Below are positions 54,001 to 64,000 of a stretch of DNA of 64,000 nucleotides, in pieces; position 1 is the stretch's first letter; each line of letters starts with the position of its first letter. Below the pieces are notes generated by a model. That model searched no databases. It saw nothing but the letters and a program-made list of their open reading frames with translations, and was not told where the DNA came from. Source of the stretch: Leptoclinus maculatus (taxonomy: Eukaryota > Chordata > Actinopteri > Perciformes > Stichaeidae); assembly GCA_032191485.1 (NCBI GenBank), contig JAVDOI010000006.1, positions 10,857,556 to 10,921,555 on the forward strand. Direction: 5' to 3'. The position numbers and the translations under genes were made by a program.

Positions 54001-54742
54001 TACTGACTTTTTTTTTAAATTCTAATGTCATTATATTGATCCATGACACTTTGTGACAACATGGCCCACAGATGTCAAAGTTAGAGCTACAAATATTTTA
54101 ACATTGTTTACACTGGTGCCCAATTTATTTAAACCTGTGCTGTTTAAAAAGTGAACAGATCTAAAGCTTATTTTCTTGACTCACCCATCACTCTGTATTT
54201 GTGATATTTCTTGTTGAAGGGGTCTTCCATGCCACATCGTGGCTGTCTCATCAGTTCCACAGTAGCTTCATCTAATTCTCCAGTAGGTGGCAGATCATTC
54301 ACCCCCTGGAAGACCCTGGAGACAAGAAGTGATCAAACATCAGCAAATTGAGGGCTGCTCGCAACCTCCTTCACTGTATCAGGGATATTAACTTATAGTA
54401 GCTACGCATGTTTCCACTGAAACGGCATTAGTCTATTTTACCTGAGAGCTTCAATGATCTCTTCCAGGTAATGAGGGTCCTGTGGATCAGCAGGGTCATT
54501 CAGGTATCCAAACTGCCTCAAATAGGCCTGTGAAGCAGAGGCAGACAATAAGGCTCACTGAAAAGAGTACTGTTAATGTATTAAACATGCATATATTGCT
54601 GTTGACATGAATACAATTGTGAATGTATGTTTTAAAATGTACAAAGCACCTTTACCTTTGCTTCTTCTAATTCTGTCCATTGCACCACAGCACAAATAGC
54701 TCCTCTGAGGTTGAGCAGCAGCAGCAGCCATGTGTAGTCCAT
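51039..54742 (-). CDS. mmp19: Matrix metalloproteinase-19, 9 coding exons, complete
   Basis: Secreted zinc endopeptidase of the extracellular matrix. Minus-strand exons: 54742-54656, 54527-54442, 54315-54185, 52760-52548, 52458-52213, 52024-51899, 51760-51596, 51498-51371 and 51269-51039, giving 470 aa. A Leu-rich signal peptide (about 1-20) is followed by the propeptide with cysteine switch PRCG (Cys85), a furin-type site RWRKR (103-107), the catalytic domain with HEIGHALGLGH (211-221) and the downstream Met in ALMAPVY (Met229), a linker (about 258-300), and four hemopexin blades whose disulphide cysteines are in DPC and the final residue Cys470. LGRWRKK-like and DALEEDEFWTEG-like blocks point to MMP19 over other MMPs. 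Human MMP19 (508 aa) continues past the hemopexin domain with a Thr-rich tail that is absent here. Intron 3 is enlarged by the transposon at 52894-53732. Confidence 0.95.
52785..52893 (-). repeat. AT-rich diverged array, left part, mmp19 intron 3
   Basis: Words such as TGATGACATACTTTACTATG and TTTTTTGACATTTTAATTAC match the array in tmem198 intron 3. It is interrupted by the transposon and resumes at 53739. Confidence 0.7.
52894..53732. mobile_element. Non-autonomous DNA transposon with TIRs, copy 2 (839 bp)
   Basis: Same family and orientation as copy 1 at 3781-4477. It starts TATGGAAGCCCATTCCCGCC and ends with the inverse GCGGGAATGGGCTTCCATA. The 6 bases CATAAT flank both ends (52888-52893 and 53733-53738) as a target duplication. 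The unique core, from about 53145, matches copy 1 closely. It differs by a (TTGCTC)n expansion and by lengths of A and T runs. It lies in mmp19 intron 3 and has no coding capacity of its own. Confidence 0.88.
53213..53340 (+). repeat. (TTGCTC)n hexanucleotide expansion inside the transposon
   Basis: About 21 perfect CTTGCT units replace the single CTTCTTGCT word found at the same place in copy 1 (near 4027-4036). It produces Leu-, Ala/Leu- and Cys/Ser-repeat frames that are not genes. Confidence 0.95.
53739..54060 (-). repeat. AT-rich diverged array, right part, mmp19 intron 3
   Basis: This is the continuation of the array interrupted by the transposon: words such as GACATACTGTACCATGA, GACATACTATAGTATGAG and ATACTATGCTATGACTTTTT repeat with drift. 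Similar to 48137-48512. Confidence 0.7.
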
Positions 54743-54875
54743 ATTCAAGTTCTCAATAATCCAGGGCTGATGTTCAGAGCCCGAGTAGTGCACAGTCCCA
54801 CAACAGACTGTTTGTTCTCAGAGTGCTCCAGCAGTTTTTAACTCAGCCCGGCGCATGAGTCAGCCCTGTGGCTGC
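54743..54875 (-). promoter_or_regulatory. mmp19 proximal promoter with AP-1 site and TATA-like box
   Basis: A perfect AP-1 consensus, TGAGTCA on plus (TGACTCA on minus), is at 54856-54862, and a TATA-like TTAAAAA on minus is at 54841-54835, about 95 bp upstream of the mmp19 ATG. This spacing, with AP-1 just upstream of TATA, is typical of MMP promoters in vertebrates. Transcription would start near 54805-54810. Confidence 0.6.
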
Positions 54876-57800
54876 GATGATCCATCCCTGAAGAATGAGG
54901 ATTACAAGAGAAGCCAGATGACCTCCAGCCAACATGTCTGCTGTTGAATTGTTCAGCTGTTCAGAGAGGACGTAGAGCTGCAGCAGTGGTCTACACACTC
55001 AACCAGTTTAGAGGGTCAAAGTAGTGTTTGACTCTATGAAAAGAGGTCAATCACCCTGAACAAAACTATCACTATAACAATCACATATTCTTCCTTCAGG
55101 GTCAATGCCCTCTTGTTGATTCCCTGGTGTTACAGCAGTGTCTGTCCTACGGGTATGTATTACAGTTTAATTATGGGCCTCCATTTCCACATTCCTGTTG
55201 TCCCCACACCTATCTGAAACATTTACGTATACTATTACAACACAAATTCACCATTGGACCCATCCATGCGGACATGTAACAACGGATAGATCAGATTTTC
55301 TTTTGTGTAAAACAAATGTGGTCTGAAATGTTTTAAGGCAAGAGTCCAGGTTTCAAATGCAAATTGTCACCCCACCACCAAAATACAAAACACTGGTTTG
55401 TCATATCACTCCTAAATTGATTGATGACAGCAACAGCAACTTTGTCGAAGCTATCAATCTTTCCTGACAATTTCATTTATTATCATCACTGCTATGTATA
55501 AACACATCAGCAATTTGAACATTTGAACATCCTTAGTTCATCAACAAACAAATGCTTGTTTTATATTGTTAAAACGGCCTCAATCAATAGTTTATACATT
55601 AACAATTTCTCACATCACTAAGTGGAATAATAATAACTTAAAGTCAATAATGTAGAGTTGCTCTAAGAGAACCACCAGAGAATGATGACCCAGTCCACAT
55701 ATGTACTGTGTGGTTCAGTCTCTTAACAAGCTAATAAAACTAATAAAAGCTAATGAAAGCTAGCTCCCAGATAACACTGGAACACTAGCCCCCCCCCCCC
55801 AGCTGCCCAGCCCCAAAGACAGACAAGCAAAACAGCTGGCCAGAGTCTGGCATCTAGGGAGCAAAACACCCAGATATCAGTGAAACACTAGTCCAAAGAT
55901 AATCTTGCTCTGTCTGAACTACATTAGTGTTTGTCTGGTTGTTGCTGTTATTCACCCCGAGTGGCCAACATTTGATGAATAGAGCTTTAAGTGAAATTCT
56001 TAATTGTATTACAATTTATGTGATCACAAACATTAGAGATGCATATCTATTATTATTCCTTATTCTGGCATATAATGATCAGAAAAGAGTTGGAAACAAA
56101 CAGCAGGTTTATATAAGATAATCATGTCTCAGCAATCATGCTAGTGGGTCCATGCTTTATATTTGGGTGGCTGTGTATTACATGACCTTTTGTTTTCAAA
56201 TAATTAAGTCAAAGAGGAAAGATCTAGGAACTTTTGTTACCAATTCCTGCTTGTTGTAGTGGCATATTTTAGATGAGTTTGCAGTTGAATTTTTCTGAAT
56301 AAAATGTATAAAAAACCTTGTTTTAAAGCCTGAGCAAGGAAAAAGCCTACAGAGTTTATAATGATCTAGTTGTGGACGACTTGACTTGATATTGTCCTGT
56401 GAAATTCTCACAATGTGAAGACGTAAAACTTTATTTGGACATTTGTACGGTATCTTTACCTTTTTGGAATAGGACGACAGCAGACTGTCGCGTGTGGAGT
56501 TGGTATGAATGTTACAGCCGCATGAGCCGACAAAGCAGCTGGTCTCAAGATGTGAGTGCATGGTTAATGATTGGCATCGTACACTCAGACTTAAACCTGA
56601 GGAAACATAGTAACACTAAAGGTTTGTCTTTGTATGCCAACAGCAGAATTTCTCTTTCAGATTTTCCAAGCTACTGCAGGTGCTGTTAGGCCCTTTGATT
56701 TATTCGCAAATTGGCATCAAACTAAGAATTCTTCATTCAGACAAATAGGTTTGGCTTTTTCTTGTATATACCTTTGATGATTTTCCCGGTCTGCATGCTG
56801 CTCATTCCCCACCGTATCACAACTTATCACACAGAGGAATTAAACCAAAGCTTTAGTGCCCTGGTTTGCATTTACCACCAATGTGACACAAGTCTGTATT
56901 TGCTGACCTAAAGAGGAAGTCAGGAAGAGTCAGCTTCATCTGTTTCCTATCTACTGTATTTGTCATTGTTGAGACAGAATCCTTATTACCGACAATGAAA
57001 AGAAAGGAACAGAAAGAAGGAACAAGCATGAAGTGGGAGTACAGTATAGGATTTATTTTTCCATTTCAGGTATCTGAAACATTACACAGCAGCATAATAG
57101 TGTTTGATGCACCAAGGGTAAACGGAGCATGTAGAACATTTTGTCCAAATGATCTTGCTTGATACCGCATTAATGTCTCATCTGCTACTGACGGGAGCGG
57201 ATATTTGTCATTTCTTTTGTATTTGTGAGTAGTGCATGGTTACACTCCCCTACACACATACTCATAGCAGCGTCAGGACTCTGAACCAAGAGAATACATC
57301 AAATCTTAGTCGAGGTCGACTGCAGAGCCACATAAATGTGTTTTCTTTATCTGCACAACAAAGTTCTGCTTACCAAACTTTTAGTCATTGATGACTCAGA
57401 GACGGATCAGAATGAAAAGTTTATAACAAACATGATTGTTAAACAACTTCCCCCACAGGTCAATAGCCCCAAGATACAGATAAACAAAAGAGCCCCACCT
57501 CATTTATCATGTGCGTAAACCCCCGGAATATATCTGGTTTCATTTGATAAAAGAAAACCTCTCTTGCAGTCCAAGAAAAAATGTGTAGGTGGACATCTTT
57601 AGCCATTTAATCAGAATAAAAGGCCACTTGTGTTGGTGACATCATGATTCAGAGTACATTAAGAAATCACAAAAATTATTGATTGTGACTTAATAGTTTT
57701 GAGCAGTGCAGTTTTGAGCTACTCAAATTACTGTGAATTAGATTATATAATTAGTTTCTATTGCATTCTTTTATACCTCCAATCGTATGTCCTGATATTT

Positions 57801-60800
57801 CCTCATCTTTTACATGAACTTGTCCTCCCTTCCTCCCTCCTGTTCATCTTCCTGCCAGCTGCAGCATCTTTTTTTTCAGAAGACTGTCTGAGTCACTTAG
57901 ATCCTGTTTCTTCTGTTACAACATTTAATAAACATACTAAGAAAAAGCAGAAGGAGAAGATATTTAAAAAAACCTTCAGACGTATTACAATCAAACTTAA
58001 GTTTAAAAAACTAAATCCCGGAGAGGATCAAAGATGTTGGTGATTATTATAAATTGTTTTAAGATTTTAGAATTGTTCTCAGCAAATAACGGCCTTTTCT
58101 AACAGAGCTAACTTCACCTTTAAAAACAACATAATATAATATTAATATGATATATTCACCAACATGCAAAAGCGATGTCATCGTTTAGTTTATCAAATTA
58201 AAACAGTGAGGTTTTGAATATTCTCCATAAGTGACTCTTCCCAGAGTTTACAGCGAGCAACCAGAGAACACCAGTAAACCAGTAAAGATGACAAATTATA
58301 TAGAAGTCCTGAGCAGCTACAGACGTTTTTTTCGACAAAACTACAAGCAGAGTTGAAATGTCAATCATACCATAGATATTCACACTGTAAATAATTATGG
58401 AGCTTGAAACTGTGGTTTTACAGTAAATGGTCCACACTGTAAAAGCTTTTACAGTTTGGACAAAAGTTCTTAAAAGAATCTTAAAATCAATCCTAAATTT
58501 AACTGGCAACCAAATATGTTCCATAAAAAAATTATTTAATATATTTATTTTTTACAATTAGTAATATTATTAATGTTTTTTTTTTATTAATTAAAATGAC
58601 CCTTGAAGAAAAATAAACAGAAAAAATGTATTTGCCTTTCATTAAATATAAACAATAGTTTGACTGGTAGTCCGGGAGGAACAGAGAATGGAAAATGTAA
58701 GCACTGCAAAGCTGAGCAACACATATCACCATGTTGTTATCACTATGATGTTATTTTTTAGCAAATGTCTTTAAATAAGTATAAAGGCTGACAACAGTTT
58801 TTTTAGTTTGTGGCACTGAGCAGCAATTGACTCACGAGAAATCTCTGTAAAACTAGAACTCTTTATTCATCTTCAACGATAATTTACATTTTACATAAAA
58901 CAGTGTAGTCAAAACTGTGGTCACAAAGCGCCCTGACCTCTGCAGAGTGTTGTAGTACAACACATCTGAACCCATACATCCCCACAGTGAGGTGTTGAGA
59001 CAGTGCAGGGCAACTCAACAAGCTGAATGGTGGACAGAGATCACAGTACACTTCTGATTGGCAGACTAAACACAAGAATTGATGATCTACACCACAGACA
59101 TTGGCTTCTGATCATTTTCCTTTAAGCTACTCAAACTTTTCCCATAAAGACGTTATTTTATTATCTTCTCACGTACAAAAGTGAAAAAAAAAAATCAGCA
59201 AAGTCAAAGCAGCAGATAAACAAATCCTTCCAACGTTTTAAAACGTACACGTTGATTCCAGTCTCAGTAAACTCCAATTGTTCTTTCTCAAATAAAGTGA
59301 ACACTCCATGCTACTCTACTAGCCTTGATTTAAAGTAATGACTATATAATACAATTTAAACTAGGTTTTCAAATTACGATGCATTATTAATAATACAATT
59401 ACTTCAACCCTTTTAATATAGTGTGTGCATCTACAGCATTGAGAACATCAATACAGATTACAAAAATAAATGTTTTTTGTTTTCTACAAATCAAGACACT
59501 TGAGAATTTACAGACTCACGTGTTCACTTAAGACCAAAGTGTAAGTAAATCATCATCACTAGATAAGACAGACATGTTTTGGTCACTAACAGACTTCAGC
59601 TTTGTTCTAATATAGGGTATTAAACCCACGTACCATATAAGCCCACTTGCAACTTGCACGCTAGCAGACAGACCACATGCTGCTTCAATACAACAGCTGC
59701 ATAGCAGTAGTATAGTAATAGCTTTTGTATGTAGTTTATATTTAATGTTAAATAGCCAATAAATGTGTAGGTTTATCTCTATTTATTTTTACCTGGTGGG
59801 CTAAAAGGGTACGCTAGCAAAACAACTCTGGGGTTGATGTGAATGAGTAGAGGTTTATTAGTTTGCATGATCCATTTATACTTTTCATGTTATGTCAGTG
59901 CACCTAAGATAGATTAACATCATGTTGTTGTTTGATTGTCATGTGCAAAGAAAAAACTATTCTGTCTTAACTATAAATTCACTGATGTTCCCATTAAGCC
60001 CACTTGATTGTGTTTCAATGGTGATTTTCTCACTTTTGGCCTTTGAACCATTTTCCTCCCTAATTTTGACCTCATCTGATGAATCGGCTCCATAATTCTG
60101 ATAATTAATACCCATCAATAACTATCAGTGAGATTAGGTCATAGGTACTTTTTAAGTTTGAATTTGAGTGGGAAAAAATGATATAAACTACAATTCATGC
60201 CCACGCATGATAGAAGCATGTCGCCTGTACGGTGAGGGAACCGTGCCAAATCTCAAATTTTGGGAAAAAAGTTCTGGAGCAGACAGGAAATGTGTTTGTG
60301 ATTTGAAAATAAATTAAAATCAATTTAAGTTATTGTTAATCAATACTGAATTGTAAATCTAATTTACTATCCTTAGAACATTAGTGATGAATGTGCAAAT
60401 AATAATAATGTTTCTATTTCTGTCAGTCTGCCTTCAGACATCTTCATAAACAAATCTGTGCTTTCAACCAGTTGGCTGGACCACAAAATGTGGTCAATTT
60501 CAAATGCCAACAGCACATCATAGGATAGAGATACAGACAAAACAACAACACGTAATGAAAATAATGAAGTATTGAAGAGTAATTTCCATTAAAGTTGTGA
60601 TTTTCTTTGGAAACTATTTTGGCTAACTTCCAAAGACAAGTTTGTAAGTTAAGCTTTTCCTGCGTTGTCACGTCTATTTTAAACACCATTTAGAGGCCAG
60701 AGGACAGAAGTGGAGACAAAATGAAAAGAGATTACAGATTTGAATAGAACAAGTTTGTATTGTTGAGATTTTTTAAAATAAATATATATTTATCAGCAAA

Positions 60801-61699
60801 TCATGAAGTTGGGTTATTTGGAACACCCACAGGCTCAAAGGGTACATTAGTTACCCACTAAGCCCATGCCAGACATATTTTGACAAATTAAACATTAGAA
60901 ATTAATATAAATGTATTATTCACACACCAAATGAGATCAAACTTACTATTTAACTCAAAGGTTCTCACTGAATTACCCTCATCTCAAATCTCACAGGCCA
61001 CATGATTGCATAAATACTTCAAAGCTGTTTGTCAAAAACTCCTGCTGTATTGTTTAAGAAACTGATTTTTTTTTTTCTCCATCACTGTTCCTGCTGAGGT
61101 AAGCCGGGCTCAGACCACAGGAGTTTAAAATCCTTACCGGTTTATAAACCAGGTTGCATCAGAAGGACAATCTTCACACGTTCTTCTCTCTAATACCAAA
61201 CATGCACACACTACAAGATTTGAAAATGAAGGTGGGATATTTTTAAGATTATCGTGCTTCGAGGAGCAACGCACCACATCACGTGATCTCTCTCTCATGA
61301 TCTCACGGGGAAGCAAATGCAATCAAAACGGAGATTGACGTGACACTACAAATTGTTGTTGTTGCAAAAAAACAAAAGCAGAAGGCTAAATGAGTCTGGA
61401 GTCAGTATTTATTTCTGGCAACAGTAGTATGCTAGCTAACGTTAGCCTCAAGGGCTAGAACGTTTGGGCACCGATGAGGCTGTGAATGTTTGGGGTGGTT
61501 TAAGACTGGTTCTGTAAAACCCTCACATTCCTCGATAATCTGGGCTGAACATTGGTACAGACCAAAGTCCCAGACCGCATATCTCCCTCCGATTGTCAAC
61601 AGCGGTGAATCAGGGATAAAACTCCTGTAGCCTGAGCCCGGCTTTAGTGACAGATTTAAAACAATGTCCACTCTCTGATGACTCTTTCGGGCGTAAAGT
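54876..61699. other. mmp19-suox intergenic region
   Basis: About 6.8 kb of AT-rich sequence upstream of mmp19 and downstream of suox. It holds a 12-C run at 55789-55800, scattered A/T runs, and a minus-strand polyadenylation signal for suox (TTTATT at 61408-61413, about 290 nt past the suox stop). Open frames at 56196-56561, 57699-58043 and 58198-58524 show no family resemblance. I see no gene. Confidence 0.55.
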
Positions 61700-64000
61700 C
61701 TATTCCTCGCTCTCGTCCTCTCTGATCTTCACGTTGACTCTGTGCCAGGCGTTACTCAGCACGCCCCTCAGATTCCAGATGGGAGCAACTGTGTCCGGCT
61801 GCATGTTGTAACTGTTATCAACCGCCTTGCAAACTATCTCCATCTCCTGAGCCTCCGGAGGAAGAGGAGCCGTTACCTCCCACAGCTTCCAGGCCCAGGC
61901 TCGTCCCGGTGGGGGCGACGGTTCAGGCGCTTGTCCCTTCTCGCTGCTCTTCAGTTGGGCCACCTGCCACGTCTTTCCTCCATCCAGAGACACATCTACA
62001 CGTATTACCTCTCTGCCACCGCCGCTCCAGGCGTAACCCTTCACGGTCACCTCTTCCAAACTGCGATCGACCACAGCACCGTCTGCCGGCGTGGTGATGG
62101 CCGACTGAATAGGCAGCTCTTGGATGGCCGGAGCAGACTTGAAGTCCACCGTGTCCCAGTCCGTCCCGGGGGAAAAGCCCTTGTAGTCGTTCTGCTGCCA
62201 GTGGCTGGTGCTTTCGTCTGCACTCACTATGATCTTCCCCAACCATTTAACATTGCGTGCGCCCACTGTGCCCGGGACCACAACGCGGACGGGGTAGCCG
62301 TGGTCGGCAGGGAGATCAGCACCATTCATTTCATAAGCCAGCAACACATCACCCTCCTCACTAACTGCCTTGTTCAGAGGGATGGACGCACCGTAGGTAG
62401 ACCCCGTCACGTCTTTGTCCAGACCTTCAAACTGAACATGGAGAGCCCGCTGGGCCACATCGGGCCCGTATCCGGCGGCCAGCAGCACATCCCTGAGCCT
62501 CGCACCGCTCCATGTGGCGTTACTGATCGCCGCAATGCCCCAGTTCAGTCCTTTCACCTGCTTCACCTTATTCATCTCAGAGCGACGGTTACCGGCACAC
62601 TGCAGCGTGGCGGTGACGGTGTGTTTGGGGAATCGAGTCTTTAACTCTTCTAAAGACAGCGTCAGCACTCCTCCAGGGAGTCCCTCCACCATCAGCTGAT
62701 ATGAATCCGGGTCCACCGGAGGAACTGGCAGGTGGTTTCTTTTGAAGAAGAAAGCCGAGGGGGTGATGAAGCTGTCAGAGAGGATTTCAGGAGGCGGCTC
62801 AGCGTTGAAGGGCTTGAGGTTGTTGACGTGCAGGACGGGGTGACGCTCGGGGTCGGAAGAGTAGGGATCCGATGTCTGAATAGTCTTCTGCTTCTTCAGG
62901 TCTTCTGCACTCAGCTCACCAACCTTGTGTTAACCACAGACACATGTTTTATTAGGCCACATGGGACTCAATGCTACAAGCTATCACACATTTTCAAGGG
63001 ACGTTTTCTGTTCATCTCAAATTGCCAAAAGTGCAAATCAAAAGGCAAAGACAGACAAATAACTGTTTGTTTACCAGGAAGAAACACAAGAACAGTGTTT
63101 CTCTTACTGACCATGTAAAGAGTGCCAGTATTTAGCCTACAGCTGTTCCTTAGTATACAGTATGCAGTAGACCTTTTCATGTGTCTTCAGAGATCAAGGG
63201 CAAGACAGATAAAATAAATGACAAGTTCATTTTAGGGTAAATTCAACCGACAACCCCGGCTTTACAGTCGCTCTAGGTTTACATTAATCTCTGTTTCTAT
63301 TTCTCAAAGATAGAGAAACTGTTTTTAATGGATTTGTATACTAAAGGCTTAGGGGGTGTTATCGCAATGCATATTGTGCATTTAAAGCAAGTTAAAGCGT
63401 TTGTGTTAAAGCTGTGTGAGCAGCGCCACAGCAAATACATGAGATCAAAGTTTAACCAAAAACTCAAGAGTGTAAACTGTGATGGATATTTACAACCAAC
63501 GGACTGGGCAGTCATTTTACCATTTAGGTTTAGTTTCTTCTACAGCTCGGTTCTATTTTCCAGCCAGAAATGTAACTCAAAGGAACCCAGCACACTGGGC
63601 ATGTTACATTGGTCAATTTCAAATGGAAGTCAGTGATGGTTGAAAACTTTTGACTTAAGGTCAGCAGTATATGTCATCTGCAAATGTCTCCACATAGGCT
63701 ACACATAGGCTTACAAACATTGGCTACAGTTTGGTGCTCGCAGACAATTCTTGTCTCAGCTTTGTGTTGATGGAACTTTTTCCACCCAATGAAAATCTGC
63801 TGAAAACCCAATTATTTCCTAGGTCCTGTTAATATTCTGCTTTTCTTTACTGACATTTATTTGAACTATCAAAAGAAACCAAGAATCTGCCCACCTTGTA
63901 CTCTGAGAGCATTTCCAGCACATGCTCCTGGTTGTGCACAGCATACAGCGCCCAGAAGGGTTCAAGGGCTCCACCTGCTGCCAGCAGGATCTTATCTCCA
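61700..64000 (-). CDS. suox: Sulfite oxidase, last two exons, 5' part outside the window
   Basis: Mitochondrial intermembrane-space enzyme that oxidises sulfite to sulfate with molybdopterin and haem and passes electrons to cytochrome c. Two exons are visible on the minus strand: 64000-63895 (partial, beginning mid-codon) and 62923-61700, joined as EYK-VGELSAEDL. Together they encode about 442 residues; human SUOX has 545, so the targeting sequence and the start of the cytochrome b5 domain lie beyond 64000. The first exon holds the end of the b5 domain (GDKILLAAGGALEPFWALYA). The last exon holds the molybdenum domain with the ligand Cys in TLQCAGNRRSEM (codon 62599-62597), SHWQQNDYKGFSP, and the dimerisation domain with VKGYAWSGGGREVIRVDVSL, ending near APIWNLRGVLSNAWHRV. 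No defect is seen. Confidence 0.97.

Noticed and set aside
61742..62644. 300-codon plus-strand frame across the suox exon
   Set aside because: It is antisense to the molybdenum-domain exon, whose minus-strand frame matches sulfite oxidase throughout.

Overview
This is eukaryotic nuclear DNA from a bony fish, probably a percomorph. Genes have many small exons with GT-AG introns, long AT-rich introns and spacers, long microsatellites, and dispersed repeats of types familiar from teleost genomes. Seven protein-coding genes can be read exon by exon. In six of them the coding frame closes from start to stop; the seventh is cut by the window edge.

Layout: cdk2 (minus, 371-2912); pmel, the melanosome amyloid protein (plus, 7923-13969); a type III intermediate filament gene, best read as peripherin/plasticin, prph (plus, 18799-24457); timeless (plus, 26419-34667); tmem198 (plus, coding 46523-49350, with a probable noncoding first exon near 37.8-38.25 kb and an 8 kb first intron); mmp19 (minus, 51039-54742); and the 3' part of suox (minus, 61700 to beyond 64000). 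CDK2, PMEL, TIMELESS, MMP19 and SUOX lie close together on human 12q13, and PRPH is on the same arm, so this is an old vertebrate linkage block rather than a functional operon. CDK2 and TIMELESS both act in S phase; the other genes are unrelated in function.

Between and inside the genes there are three DNA transposons visible by their ends: two copies of one element with terminal inverted repeats and 6-bp target duplications (3781-4477 and 52894-53732, the second in an mmp19 intron), and a 270-bp hAT-like MITE with an 8-bp target duplication in prph intron 3. There are also a diverged AT-rich array shared by tmem198 and mmp19 introns, several teleost dispersed repeats, and very long pure (GATA)n, (GT)n and (TTGCTC)n tracts.

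I found no CRISPR array, viral gene, toxin gene, tRNA or rRNA, and nothing that looks like a new multi-gene system. The most interesting items are the two-copy inverted-repeat transposon, the recently amplified Ala/Asp repeat of PMEL, and an 84-unit GT tract placed just before a timeless splice acceptor.
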